A stretch of DNA of 64,000 nt, taken from contig JBBEBR010000022.1 in the NCBI GenBank assembly GCA_040882225.1, positions 372,001-436,000 on the forward strand, in the 5' to 3' direction. Shown in pieces: positions 19,936 through 29,271 of the stretch. The notes beneath the pieces are model-generated. The model searched no databases. It was not told the DNA's origin and worked only from the letters and a program-made list of their open reading frames with translations. Numbering within the stretch: the first letter of the stretch is position 1; each line of letters starts with the position of its first letter. The stretch is from Gracilimonas sp040882225. Lineage in GTDB: Bacteria; Bacteroidota; Rhodothermia; Balneolales; Balneolaceae. The translations under genes were made by a program, and so were the position numbers.

Positions 19936-20629
19936 GGAATTTTAGTTGATTTATCAGTGAATACATCGGAAAGCACGCGGGCTTTCACAATTCAGTACAA
20001 ACATATTGCACTGTCAGGAAAATCAATGTCATAGCGGAACCCATTTTTTCGTAGTAAAAAATTTGAAATTCAGGAAGAAGAGACTGTTATTTGAATGTAG
20101 ATTATAAGTGTGATCAGTTGGAGGAAAAGCTGCAGAATTTGACCGATTTGTAAAACAGAAATTGACGCGTTTTACACTTCTCTGCAGGAAAAAGAAAAAT
20201 TTGAGATGGGGAGTGAATTAATCTTTGGGGAAAGAGACATTCGTTCGTGTGTTCTGTTGTTCTGAACTGCCTTTTTTATTTCTGTTATTCTTTTGGAAAA
20301 ATGAAGAACACCGGGCAACTCTTAAAAATCATTTTTTCTTAAGGTGAAAAGAATAATTCAGTAGCTGTAAAAAATTAGCAATCCAACTGTAATAGCAATG
20401 AGAAATTGAAGGAAGCTATTTTTTGAAAATTGTTGTAATAAATAAATGCAAAAGTATTAGATATACTTTGCTGTTCCGAGATTTTGGAGCGTTTCAATTT
20501 TTTATTGAAAGCATTTGTGATTCCGTAAGATTGAGGTGAAGCTAAAGAGAGAACCCTTTTAAATGAGAAATGTTTATCGGTCTACAGCTGTTGTAACAAC
20601 AAATGAAATGCAAGAGAGGAACTGGCAGA
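19936..20629. other. Long intergenic region between divergent genes
   Basis: About 690 bases without a convincing gene. It is AT-rich and must contain the promoters of the serine hydrolase (minus) and the permease (plus), but no clear consensus was found. A weak hairpin is present: TGTAAAAC (20149-20156) with GTTTTACA (20169-20176), inside two CTGCAG sites (20130-20135 and 20182-20187). Confidence 0.5.
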
Positions 20630-21760
20630 ATGAAATTAATGTCGGAAGAAAATCAGCAATGGTATATACAGTACACGGTCATTCTCACAGCTATCATTTT
20701 AACTGTTTTTGCAATGATTCAAGCGGCATCTCTTTTGAAAATCCTCTTGTTTTCTCTCTTTTTATCTATTCTGATACTGCCATTTTGTAACTGGATGGAA
20801 AAGCACGGAGTTCCGAGAATACTTGCGGCTTTTATAGCCATTTTTTGCAGCATTCTGTTGTTTGGTGGAATTGGCACTTTTTTCTATATACAACTTTCAG
20901 ATTTGGCCGTAGATGTTGGCTCTTTAAAAGAGCCGTTTGAGGAGCTAATTTCTGGTGTCCAACAATTTTTGTCTACCAGATTCGGCTTTGAAGGATATAT
21001 CGATTTCGAAACTTTACAAGAGTCGGTTTATAGATATTTGGGAAATAACACCGAAGCGGTAAGCCAATGGTTTGCAAGTGCAGTTTCCATTTTTACTTCC
21101 TTTGTACTTGTTCCCGTTTGCATGTTTTTAATCCTGATATTTCGACAATTTTTATATGAATCAACCGTCAGCTTATTTGATAAAAAAGGGAAAGAACAGC
21201 AGGATACTTTGATTACCGTTATCAAAAAAGTGAAACAGGTTGTACAGAATTATATCGCGGGCTTATCCATTGTTTGCATGATATTAGCCACTGTTTACTC
21301 GATCATGCTCTATATTATAGGAATTGACTACCCAGTTTTATTTGGATTATTTGCAGGATTTTTAGCCATTGTTCCAATAATAGGGCCCATTATTGGATCT
21401 ATTGTTCCTATTTTTTATGCGCTTTTAACTATGGATTCATTGATTTATCCCTTTATAATTTTAGCCGGATTTATAATTGTTCAAGCTTTAGAAGGTAATT
21501 TCCTTGAGCCGGTAGTTTTGGGCCGTCAGGTAAGTTTGAACGCTTTAGCGGCTTTACTTTTTCTATATGTTGGCGCTGAAATTTGGGGACTTGCAGGAAT
21601 GATTCTTTTTATTCCCATTGGCGCAATAATGAAAGCGACATTTGATGAAGTGGAATCTTTAAGCCAACTTGGATATATGATGGGGAGAGTTCCCCGCGAA
21701 AAATTTTCCTCGGGAAATTCATTTGAACGAATAGCTCAATTTTTCAAAAGGGAGGGATGA
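20630..21760 (+). CDS. AI-2E family transporter (YdiK/PerM-like permease)
   Basis: A protein of 376 residues with about seven or eight membrane helices. I prefer ATG 20630 because GAGAGGA (20614-20620) lies nine bases upstream; an in-frame ATG at 20603 would add nine residues. The C-terminal part carries the family's conserved region: PIIGPIIGS (around residue 252), then GNFLEPVVLGRQVSLNALAAL (around 288-308). The family was named for autoinducer-2 export, but most members probably carry other substrates. It is monocistronic. Confidence 0.88.
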   Translation: MKLMSEENQQWYIQYTVILTAIILTVFAMIQAASLLKILLFSLFLSILILPFCNWMEKHGVPRILAAFIAIFCSILLFGGIGTFFYIQLSDLAVDVGSLKEPFEELISGVQQFLSTRFGFEGYIDFETLQESVYRYLGNNTEAVSQWFASAVSIFTSFVLVPVCMFLILIFRQFLYESTVSLFDKKGKEQQDTLITVIKKVKQVVQNYIAGLSIVCMILATVYSIMLYIIGIDYPVLFGLFAGFLAIVPIIGPIIGSIVPIFYALLTMDSLIYPFIILAGFIIVQALEGNFLEPVVLGRQVSLNALAALLFLYVGAEIWGLAGMILFIPIGAIMKATFDEVESLSQLGYMMGRVPREKFSSGNSFERIAQFFKREG

Positions 21761-21772
21761 ATAGAAAACACT

Positions 21773-21869
21773 TCAATGCACTTTCTCTTTTAATGCGGCC
21801 TTCAGCCGGGCAATTGAGACAGGAATTCCAGCTTCCTGACTCTTCTCAAGTTCTTTGTAGATACGAGTA
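21773..21869 (-). other. Open frame continuing the DksA/TraR-like protein in another frame (probable frameshift)
   Basis: Directly after the annotated stop of the DksA-like gene, a different frame stays open for about 33 codons to a TGA at 21773-21775 and reads like protein: TRIYKELEKSQEAGIPVS then IARLKAALKEKVH. Removing one base from the T-run (AAA on the plus strand, 21882-21884) joins it smoothly as PEAFEENDTRIY. The gene would then encode 174 residues. Either a base-calling error, a real truncation or, less likely, programmed frameshifting. Confidence 0.5.
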
Positions 21870-22298
21870 TCATTTTCTTCGAAAGGCTTCAGGCTTGGCG
21901 GCGTCATATTTTTCTTTGGCTCCAATACTGTAGCGGGTATAAGGGATGGTTTCTAATCTCTCTTTTTGAATCACTTTTCCCGTTTCTATACAAACACCAT
22001 AGGTTCTATCTCCAATGCGATCTAAGGCTGCGGTAATTTCTTTGAGCTTATCAAGGTTTCGATCAATCAAGGTGTAATTGGTTTCCTTTCTCTCTTCCTC
22101 GGTACCAAGATCTCCGGGGTGATGATCTTGCGACGATGATGTGTCATCTCGGTTGTCGTTTACGCCTTCTATCGATTCTCTAAGCTCATTAATTTCTTCC
22201 TTGGTTTCTTCTCGTTCTTTAATTAAAAGCTCTTTGAAATGATCAAGTTCTTCTTCGCTATAGGGGGTGCTGTTGATAACTGTATTACGATCGGGCAT
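21870..22298 (-). CDS. DksA/TraR-family protein with degenerate zinc finger
   Basis: A 142-residue protein as read, with an N-terminal coiled coil (residues about 14-50, KELLIKEREETKEEINELRE) and a C-terminal motif YGVCIETGKVIQKERLE (about 100-116) in place of the four-Cys zinc finger of DksA; only one Cys remains. DksA-like proteins bind in the RNA polymerase secondary channel and modulate initiation with ppGpp. Loss of zinc ligands is common in Bacteroidota-type members. The C-terminus is probably cut short by a frameshift (see 21773-21869). The gene is convergent with the AI-2E permease and divergent from the kinase. Confidence 0.8.
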   Translation of the reverse strand: MPDRNTVINSTPYSEEELDHFKELLIKEREETKEEINELRESIEGVNDNRDDTSSSQDHHPGDLGTEEERKETNYTLIDRNLDKLKEITAALDRIGDRTYGVCIETGKVIQKERLETIPYTRYSIGAKEKYDAAKPEAFRRK

Positions 22299-22482
22299 GA
22301 TATTTAACCATTTGTTCTGATTAACTATTTCACCAATTTTAAACAGGCAACATACTTTTTTTGTTCCTTTTTATGTGAATTTGAAAAGTGGTTTAAAAGC
22401 TGTTGAGAAAACTTCGGGCGATATTTTTTTTTAGCGCTGTTCCTTGTTACTATTGGTTTTTAGGTTTAAAAATGGAAGAGGT

Positions 22483-24816
22483 ATGAAAAAACGGACTGGA
22501 TTAACAAATGCCGATGCTAAAGAGCTGTTTGAAGGCGGTTCTGTGGTTGTTTTCAAATGCGAAGCAACCAAAGAGTTTCCAATTACTTTTGTGAGCAAAA
22601 ACGTAAAGGATATTTTAGGTTTCGAACCCAATTTTTTTCATTCAAAGTCAAATGCCTGGTCTGAGCGAATTCATCCCGAAGACAAAGATGAAGTTGGGAA
22701 GCAGTTTACAAAAATATTAGCGGATGGCGGGAGTACGATCAACGAGTACCGTTTCAAAAAGAAAGACGGGGATTACATTTGGCTGCGCGATGAAATAAAA
22801 CTTCAGTATGATCTGGAAGGGAACCCCAAAGCAATTTTGGGAGCTTGTTTTGAAATTACTGATCGAAAAAAATCAGAACTTGAAGCACAAAAAGTAATTG
22901 AGAAGGAACTAAGAAAAAGGTTGAGCTATCAGCACGCATTATCGCGATGTTCTAATTTGTTAATAGACGGTTCCTACTTTGATACCGTTGAAAAAGCTTT
23001 AAAAATTCTTCTAACCACGACCGACACCGACCGGGTCTATATATTTACAAGAGAAGCAGATGAGCAGCATGAATCTCTTTTAAGTCAAATTCATGAAGTT
23101 TGTGGGGAAGGAATAACACCCGAAATCGATAACTCGGAGCTGCAGAAGATGCCACTGAATAGCCTGCCATGGGTGTTTCGCCAAATTTCAGAAAACAAGA
23201 TCATAAATCTTCCGATAAAAGAGCTCCCATCGCCGGAACGGGAGTTTATGATGGATCAGGAAATAAAATCTTTTCTTCTAATTCCCATTTTCATAGAGGA
23301 TGACTGGTTTGGTTTTTTGGGATTCGACTCAACCCGTTATGAGAAAATCTGGGATGAGCATGAAATTACACTATTGAAAACAGCTTCAGACATTATAGGC
23401 ACTTATTTTAAACGGAAATCTGTGGAAGAATCACTACTGCAGCAAAAGAATTTCACACAGGAAATTCTGAACAGCCTACCCGGTATTGTAGTGCTTGTGA
23501 ACAAAAAATTGGAATTCCTGCAATGGAATAAAACAGCTGAGCGTTTAATAGGATATACCAAAGAAGAACTCTCCAAAATGAATGCTTATGATATTATTGC
23601 CCCAGAAGATCATAAGAATTTGGAATCGACACTTCTTCGCGTCCTACAACGAGATAATGAAGGACAGGAACTTACGCTGCTACATAAGAACGGAAAGAGA
23701 AATCCATATTTTTGGCGGAGAAATTTCCTCGAACTTGACGGGGAAACAGTTTTTATAAATGTTGGTTTGAACATTTCTAAACAGAAAGAAATGGAACATG
23801 CGCTTCTTGAAGAAAAGCGGCTTGCGGATGCTATCATCAATAGCTTGCCCGGTATTTTTTATATCATAAACCGAAAGGGAAATTATGTACGGGTTAATAA
23901 CAACTTCCTCAAAGAATTTGACTACACGGAAAGTGAAGTACTTAACATGACTCCCCTTGATTTTTACAGCCCTAAAGAGCATAAAGAAGTAACCGAGCGT
24001 TTAGAGAAATTATTCGCGGGAGGAAGTGCAAGTTTTGAGTTGAACCCCATGGCAAAATCGGGTAAAAAAATTCCTTATTACCTTAAAACGGTACGTTTTG
24101 ATCGGAAGAATGAAAGTTATGTAATAGGAACGGGGCATAATATTAGCGAACAAAAAGTGAAGGAAGCTGAGTTACTGGCATCCGTGAAGGAAAAGGATGT
24201 ATTATTGCAGGAAATTCACCATCGTGTGAAGAACAATCTTGCGGTTATTTCGGGGCTTTTGCAGCTGCAATCCTATGAATTTGAAGACCCTGAATTTCAA
24301 AGAATGGTTATTGACAGCCAAAGAAGAATTCAGACCATGGCAATGATTCATGAGAAGCTGTATCAGTCTGAGAGTTTGAGCAGAATTTCGGTGCTAAGTT
24401 ATATTGATGAGCTTATCAGCCAAATCGAAAACAGTGTTCAAAGCAAGCATAAGAAGATTGAAATTGAAACCAAAATTGAAGATACCGATCTCAATATTAA
24501 TCAGGCTATTCCTTTTGCTCTGGCAATGAATGAGATCATCTCAAATTCATTTGAACATGCCTTCAAAGGGCAAGATAAAGGACATTTGTTTGTTGAAGTT
24601 CGAGAATCGAAGGGAATACTCCATGCTTTAATTAAAGACGATGGAGTTGGTTTTCCTGAAGGAAGTGAAAATCAGTCCACCTCGCTTGGTATGACATTGA
24701 TAAAAGCGCTGCTTACACAAATTGGTGCGGAATGGACGATCAATAGTGAAAAGGGTGTTTGCTATAACATTTCTTTTTTGAAGGATAAAGAGAAAGGTTC
24801 AAGCAGCGCGCTTTAA
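22483..24816 (+). CDS. PAS-GAF-PAS-PAS sensor histidine kinase (HisKA_2 type)
   Basis: About 777 residues, with no membrane segment, so cytoplasmic. Start ATG 22483 follows GGAAGAGG closely; an in-frame TTG at 22444 is unlikely. Order: PAS/PAC (about residues 15-130, ending GACFEITDRKK), GAF (about 155-310, ending ASDIIGTYFKRKS), PAS (about 325-440), PAS (about 450-565), HisKA_2 dimerisation box EIHHRVKNNLAVISGLL with phospho-accepting His at about 579, and HATPase with NEIISNSFEHAF and DDGVGFPEG (about 722). HisKA_2 kinases usually signal through stand-alone response regulators; none is encoded nearby, so it is an orphan kinase. The signal is unknown. Confidence 0.9.
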   Translation: MKKRTGLTNADAKELFEGGSVVVFKCEATKEFPITFVSKNVKDILGFEPNFFHSKSNAWSERIHPEDKDEVGKQFTKILADGGSTINEYRFKKKDGDYIWLRDEIKLQYDLEGNPKAILGACFEITDRKKSELEAQKVIEKELRKRLSYQHALSRCSNLLIDGSYFDTVEKALKILLTTTDTDRVYIFTREADEQHESLLSQIHEVCGEGITPEIDNSELQKMPLNSLPWVFRQISENKIINLPIKELPSPEREFMMDQEIKSFLLIPIFIEDDWFGFLGFDSTRYEKIWDEHEITLLKTASDIIGTYFKRKSVEESLLQQKNFTQEILNSLPGIVVLVNKKLEFLQWNKTAERLIGYTKEELSKMNAYDIIAPEDHKNLESTLLRVLQRDNEGQELTLLHKNGKRNPYFWRRNFLELDGETVFINVGLNISKQKEMEHALLEEKRLADAIINSLPGIFYIINRKGNYVRVNNNFLKEFDYTESEVLNMTPLDFYSPKEHKEVTERLEKLFAGGSASFELNPMAKSGKKIPYYLKTVRFDRKNESYVIGTGHNISEQKVKEAELLASVKEKDVLLQEIHHRVKNNLAVISGLLQLQSYEFEDPEFQRMVIDSQRRIQTMAMIHEKLYQSESLSRISVLSYIDELISQIENSVQSKHKKIEIETKIEDTDLNINQAIPFALAMNEIISNSFEHAFKGQDKGHLFVEVRESKGILHALIKDDGVGFPEGSENQSTSLGMTLIKALLTQIGAEWTINSEKGVCYNISFLKDKEKGSSSAL

Positions 24817-24836
24817 CTCTAACTCTTTTTGATCTG

Positions 24837-26021
24837 TTAGTCTTCGAGTATTGATTTTATGGCTTCGTAATACATGGTTCCCATCACAGAATATCCTTCC
24901 GCATTTAAATGCACACCATCACCCGAAACATGATCTTTTAAACTTAAAGCCGCTTCAACATCTGCTAAAATGATATTATCCCCGGCTGCTTTTCTATCTT
25001 CGATTCGCTCCCTTAACGCCTCGTTATAATCTTTCACGATTACCGCGCGATCTTTTTCAGGCATACCATCTTTACCATTATCTTTTGAAGTAACCGGCGG
25101 TATGGTTGCCGCAATTATAAAAGAATCAGGATCAAGGTTGTCAAAAATTAGCTGCACAAGATCATCCCAGCGTTCTGCAATCTCTTCTCCGGTTTCATCA
25201 AAATACCAGGCAATGTCGTTGGTACCGATCATAAGATATACAAACTCAGGCTTGTGCCTTTGCATAAGCGAAGCAGCTTTATCAGTCACCCCCTGAATAG
25301 TGATTCCGCCAACACCTTCATGGTCATGATCAGGAAGGCTATTTCTTTGAACCTGATCGCCCACATAATCAAGGCTGTATCCGTCATCAACTAACAGATG
25401 CCATAATTTGATTCTGGAACGGCCATCGTTGGTGATGCTGTCGCCCAAAGGCATAATTACAAGTTCTGATCGGTTTGCTGTGGAATCGGAGGGATCTCCT
25501 GAATCATCTTCATCATCACCAGATCCTTCATCCCCGCCGCCGTCGTCGTCTCCTGATCCTTCATCATCGCCGCCGGTTTCTTCATCGTCTCCGTCACCAC
25601 TGTCTCCTGAACCACCATCAGATGTCGAATCTTCTTTCGCTATAATATTATAAACCAACTCGGTTTCCAGTGTATCAGAATCTTCATTTACTAACATTCC
25701 GGAAATAATAAACTCGCCCGAAAGAGTATCTGATTGAGTAAGTAAATACGTCTCATTTTCTTTCTCTTGGATTGTTATAACGGGAGATTCAAACTGAGTA
25801 AAATTGATGGGTGCTTCGCTTTCAAAGTAATCGGAAAGCAGAAACTCGGTGCTGTCTCCCTGATTTCCATTTACCGTATCTGCTATTTGTGTGATTTGAC
25901 TAAGATCGGAAGTTGGTGGAGGGATCAATTGTTCGCCATAATCATTGACGGGTAGAGGTTCATCGCATTGCACACACAGAAAAAATACGGACACTAAAAT
26001 AGATAGATTGATAATTTTCAC
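24837..26021 (-). CDS. SGNH/GDSL-hydrolase lipoprotein with acidic Gly/Ser linker
   Basis: A 394-residue probable lipoprotein: signal sequence with Cys19 (FFLCVQC), an N-terminal beta-type domain (about 30-130), a low-complexity Asp/Gly/Glu/Ser linker (about 133-180) and a C-terminal SGNH hydrolase. The four blocks are visible: GDS (about residue 191), the Gly in GVGGITIQG, Asn in IGTND (about 264) and DGVHL with catalytic Asp/His (about 367). Such enzymes deacylate or deacetylate esters, often on carbohydrates. A shorter paralogue lies just upstream (26256-26987). The linker suggests the catalytic domain is held away from the membrane. Confidence 0.85.
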   Translation of the reverse strand: MKIINLSILVSVFFLCVQCDEPLPVNDYGEQLIPPPTSDLSQITQIADTVNGNQGDSTEFLLSDYFESEAPINFTQFESPVITIQEKENETYLLTQSDTLSGEFIISGMLVNEDSDTLETELVYNIIAKEDSTSDGGSGDSGDGDDEETGGDDEGSGDDDGGGDEGSGDDEDDSGDPSDSTANRSELVIMPLGDSITNDGRSRIKLWHLLVDDGYSLDYVGDQVQRNSLPDHDHEGVGGITIQGVTDKAASLMQRHKPEFVYLMIGTNDIAWYFDETGEEIAERWDDLVQLIFDNLDPDSFIIAATIPPVTSKDNGKDGMPEKDRAVIVKDYNEALRERIEDRKAAGDNIILADVEAALSLKDHVSGDGVHLNAEGYSVMGTMYYEAIKSILED

Positions 26022-26255
26022 GTATTGAATGTTTAGGAATTTATAAGTGATTTTAGCTATTCTTTGTAATTAGAATAAACTCTCTTGTTTGTTGTATATG
26101 ATGTAATTTTTTTTATTACAAATACGTAACAATTACATCTATAACTCTTGGTAAGAAATTTTGTTTCTACTATTAAAAATAAAGAAGAAAAAAGCACTCG
26201 TGTTCGAGACTAAAAGGACTATTGAAAATGAAAAAACCATAGATAAAAGAGGTAA

Positions 26256-26987
26256 TTAATCTAACGTGGAAATGATTGCATCGTAATACACTGTTCCCAT
26301 TACCTCGTAACCGGGAGTTGTTAAATGAATACCATCATCCCAAACGTGGTCATCGAGATTCATTTCTGCTTCCATGTCGGCTAAAACAATTCGGTAGCCG
26401 GCATCCTGATGCATTTCAACGTATTCCCTGATAGCAGCATTATATTGTTGAACAACTACCGCCCGATCTCTTTCCTCCATCTCTTGTGAGCCAACTTCTT
26501 CTGAAGATTCCGGAGGAATTGTAGCAGCAATTAAATAGGCATTATCATCCATATTGTCTAAAATAAGTTGCACTAATTCATTCCAGTGCTCCGCTATTTG
26601 TACTCCCGTTTCACTAAATCCCCCGCCAATATCATTAGTTCCTACCATTAGGTTAATATACGCTGGGTTATGTTCTTCCATCAGTGAAACAATCTTGTCG
26701 GCAATGCCCTGTATTTTTATTCCGCCTACTCCCTCATGATCCGGGTCAGGAATAGAGCTTTCCTGATGTTGATTTCCTACATAATCGACTTCAAACCCAT
26801 CATCCACTAATAAATTCCAGAGTGTTTCTCGGGATCGAACATCATTAGTTAAACTATCTCCCAAAGGCATTATCACCAACTCTGCGGGAGGATCTGAATC
26901 CTTCTCTCCACTTTTATTATTAAGAATATTGCATTGAGTAAAAATAAGCGGTATTGCTGCGAAAATAAGAATGAATTTAGTGTTCAT
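26256..26987 (-). CDS. SGNH/GDSL-hydrolase lipoprotein (short paralogue)
   Basis: A 243-residue paralogue of the downstream gene without the extra N-terminal domain and linker. The signal sequence ends at Cys19 (LIFTQC), then the hydrolase follows with MPLGDSLTND (Ser45), GVGGIKIQG, VGTNDIGG and DGIHL. The catalytic Ser, Gly, Asn and Asp/His set is complete. It probably acts on the same class of ester at the cell envelope. The two genes are 234 bases apart and each may have its own promoter. Confidence 0.85.
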   Translation of the reverse strand: MNTKFILIFAAIPLIFTQCNILNNKSGEKDSDPPAELVIMPLGDSLTNDVRSRETLWNLLVDDGFEVDYVGNQHQESSIPDPDHEGVGGIKIQGIADKIVSLMEEHNPAYINLMVGTNDIGGGFSETGVQIAEHWNELVQLILDNMDDNAYLIAATIPPESSEEVGSQEMEERDRAVVVQQYNAAIREYVEMHQDAGYRIVLADMEAEMNLDDHVWDDGIHLTTPGYEVMGTVYYDAIISTLD

Positions 26988-27220
26988 AAATTTTGTGGTG
27001 TAAATTTCTCTCTCTCATTTAATATTATTTAAACCAGTTAGACCCGCATAAGTTTCCATACTTCGTTTTTAACCAAGCGGATTGAGATGATAGGAGTAAT
27101 ATTTTGCTATACAGTCATTTTTGGCGAAGCGAAACCACATTTCGATAACCATTCCTTTGAAGGAGTAGCGAGATATTTACGTTACCTGGAAATTTGAATT
27201 TCTCGGTTCCTATAGATTTT

Positions 27221-28891
27221 TCATTCTATAAATAAAGGGGGATGCATTTTATGATGATCTGTGGCTTTCTGATAAGCTTTTGCGACGGAAAGAACGGTAG
27301 CTTCATCAAACAAATCTCCGATAAAAGTTATGCTGGTGGGCTGCATGTTTTCTGTAAAACCATTTGGCAAAACTACAGCAGGATGACTTGTCAGGTTCGT
27401 AATTAGCAAGTTCCCACTCGCAAAAGGCGGCGATACATATACATCAACTTTCTGCATCAGGCTATCCATTTTTTGGATAAGCTCGAAGCGGGCGCGATTT
27501 GCATTTATATATTCTATTGCTGGAATAAAACGCGCGGCACGGAAAGTATTTGGCCATGCGTTCGGGCTTTGCCAAATCATTAAATCATCCTGGTTGCTTA
27601 GTGTAAGCTGATCAAAAGCGGCAGCGCCTTCAGCGGTTAAAATAAGTCTCATTGGCCCAACCGGATAGTCTGGTAATTCAATCGGAATGAGTTCCACCCC
27701 CAGTTCCCGAAGAACATCCAGCACGGCATTATCTCGTTCTTTGCCGGAATAATCACGTTCAAAAGCGGATTTAAGATATCCAATTTTTAGTGAGGTGATA
27801 TCCAGATTGGTATCATAATTGAACGGAAGATCCAATAATGTTTGATCAATATTATCCTGTCCGTGAATGGCATCAAAAACCAAAGCGGCATCTTCAACGG
27901 TTCGCGTAATTGGGCCAATTTTATCCATCGTCCAGCTTAAAGCCATCGCTCCAGTCCGGCTAACTCGCCCATAAGTTGGCCGCAGGGCTGTAGTTCCATT
28001 TCGGGTTGATGGAGACACCAAAGATCCCAAAGTTTCGGTTCCTATCGCAAAAGGGAAAATACCGGCTGCTGTCCCTGAAGCCGAGCCAGCTGAAGAACCG
28101 CTTGATCCTTGTTCAAGATTCCAGGGATTGTTTGTTCTCCCGCCAAACCAAATATCACCATAAGCCAAGGCACCAAGAGTAGTTTTAGCAATTAAAACAG
28201 CTCCGGCTTCATCCAGTTTTTGCACAACCGTGGCAGTCTCATTTATAGTTTGATCTTTGTAAGGCATAGCTCCCCAGGTTGTTTTGTAACCCTCTACCGC
28301 CAATAAATCTTTTGCGCCGTAGGGGATTCCGTGCAGAGGCCCGCGGTAATTTCCGGCAGCTAACTCGGTATCTAATTTTCGAGCTTGTTCCAGTGCCCGT
28401 TCTTTAGTTACAGATACAATCGCCTCAAGTGTATCACCAAATTGCTCAACCCGAGCCAAAAAGAATTCGGTAAGTTCAACCGAGCTAATTTTTTTATTTT
28501 TTATAAGTGATGAGAGCTGCGCAACCGAATAAAAAGCAAGTTCATTTCTGTTTTCGGGCAATTCAACATTTTCTGGTATATCCCAGACTGGATCTTTTTT
28601 CTCTGTATTGAATTTTTTACCTACCGGAACAGGATTGAAAACGAGAGCGGGAGGGATCGAATTATTTAGGTTAAGATCACGAATTGCGTGCAGGTCCTCG
28701 CGGGTGCTTTGGAGAGCGTTAATCATAGTGTCTCGCTCAGCCTGTGTAAATTCGATACCAATCACAGTAGCGGCGTGTTGTATCATTTGGCTGGTAATGG
28801 CTGCGTTTTTATCCTGGAAAAGGGTAAAAGCCATAACAAAGCCGAGAAAAATTCCCCCGAAAAAAAGAAAATACTTGTTGTGTTTATTCAT
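27221..28891 (-). CDS. Amidase-signature-family enzyme, membrane-anchored or exported
   Basis: About 556 residues; ATG 28891 is preferred over TTG 28897. An N-terminal hydrophobic helix (residues about 6-24) suggests export or anchoring. The amidase signature is complete: catalytic Lys in YGAKDLL (about 193), GSSGSSAGSASGTAAG (about 265) with the cis-Ser, and the nucleophile Ser in TETLGSLVSPS. Family members hydrolyse amides and peptides or act as glutamine amidotransferases; GatA is cytoplasmic and shorter, so this is a different, exported amidase. Substrate unknown. It is divergent from the B12 block. Confidence 0.88.
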   Translation of the reverse strand: MNKHNKYFLFFGGIFLGFVMAFTLFQDKNAAITSQMIQHAATVIGIEFTQAERDTMINALQSTREDLHAIRDLNLNNSIPPALVFNPVPVGKKFNTEKKDPVWDIPENVELPENRNELAFYSVAQLSSLIKNKKISSVELTEFFLARVEQFGDTLEAIVSVTKERALEQARKLDTELAAGNYRGPLHGIPYGAKDLLAVEGYKTTWGAMPYKDQTINETATVVQKLDEAGAVLIAKTTLGALAYGDIWFGGRTNNPWNLEQGSSGSSAGSASGTAAGIFPFAIGTETLGSLVSPSTRNGTTALRPTYGRVSRTGAMALSWTMDKIGPITRTVEDAALVFDAIHGQDNIDQTLLDLPFNYDTNLDITSLKIGYLKSAFERDYSGKERDNAVLDVLRELGVELIPIELPDYPVGPMRLILTAEGAAAFDQLTLSNQDDLMIWQSPNAWPNTFRAARFIPAIEYINANRARFELIQKMDSLMQKVDVYVSPPFASGNLLITNLTSHPAVVLPNGFTENMQPTSITFIGDLFDEATVLSVAKAYQKATDHHKMHPPLFIE

Positions 28892-29002
28892 GATCAAATA
28901 GGATTAAATGAAAGGTAGTTGCCTTATTTCAGCCTAATATAATCTTTGAAAGGATAATGAGAAAAAGAAGCTTGTTAAAGATGTTTACTTAATAACTTGG
29001 AT

Positions 29003-29032
29003 TTGTTTTAAAAAAATATGTGTTTACTTTAG
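29003..29032 (+). promoter_or_regulatory. Candidate Bacteroidota-type promoter for the B12 operon
   Basis: TTG at 29003-29005 is followed after 19 bases by TACTTTAG (29025-29032), which matches the Bacteroidota consensus TTG-N19-TAnnTTTG at all but one defined position. It lies just upstream of the riboswitch, where the transcription start is expected. Confidence 0.45.
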
Positions 29033-29042
29033 CAACGAATTA

Positions 29043-29222
29043 ATGATGGTCTCAAGCAAATTTTGCTGAGTTAAAAGGGAATCCCGTGAAAAACGGGAGC
29101 TGTTCCCGCAACTGTAATCCAATCCGCCACGGCGGATATTGCAACCTCACCTTTGCCACTGTCTCGATTTTTATCGCGGCGGGAAGGCGTTGCAACGGAG
29201 AAGCCAGGAGACCTGCCGTCAT
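29043..29222 (+). promoter_or_regulatory. Cobalamin (adenosylcobalamin) riboswitch
   Basis: The conserved core is clear: GGGAATCCCGTG then ACGGGAGCTGTTCCCGCAACTGTAA (29077-29115), and the 3' B12 box AGCCAGGAGACCTGCC (29202-29217). The variable arm between (29120-29195) is GC-rich and can fold. It lies 50 bases before the BtuB-like start codon and controls B12 uptake genes by blocking expression when cobalamin is plentiful. There is no terminator between the B12 box and the ATG, so control is probably at translation. Confidence 0.95.
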
Positions 29223-29271
29223 TTAACCATCGCATATCTTTCGGGTAAAAGGATGTGTTGATCAAAATGCC

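Noticed and set aside
20040..20260. Possible decayed gene in the long gap before the AI-2E permease
   Set aside because: Short protein-like stretches occur in all three frames, as expected for purine-rich DNA; no frame or family could be preferred.
25408..25653. Plus-strand Ser/Pro-rich open frame opposite the SGNH lipoprotein gene
   Set aside because: It is the shadow of the acidic Gly/Ser linker on the other strand; no start signal and simple composition.
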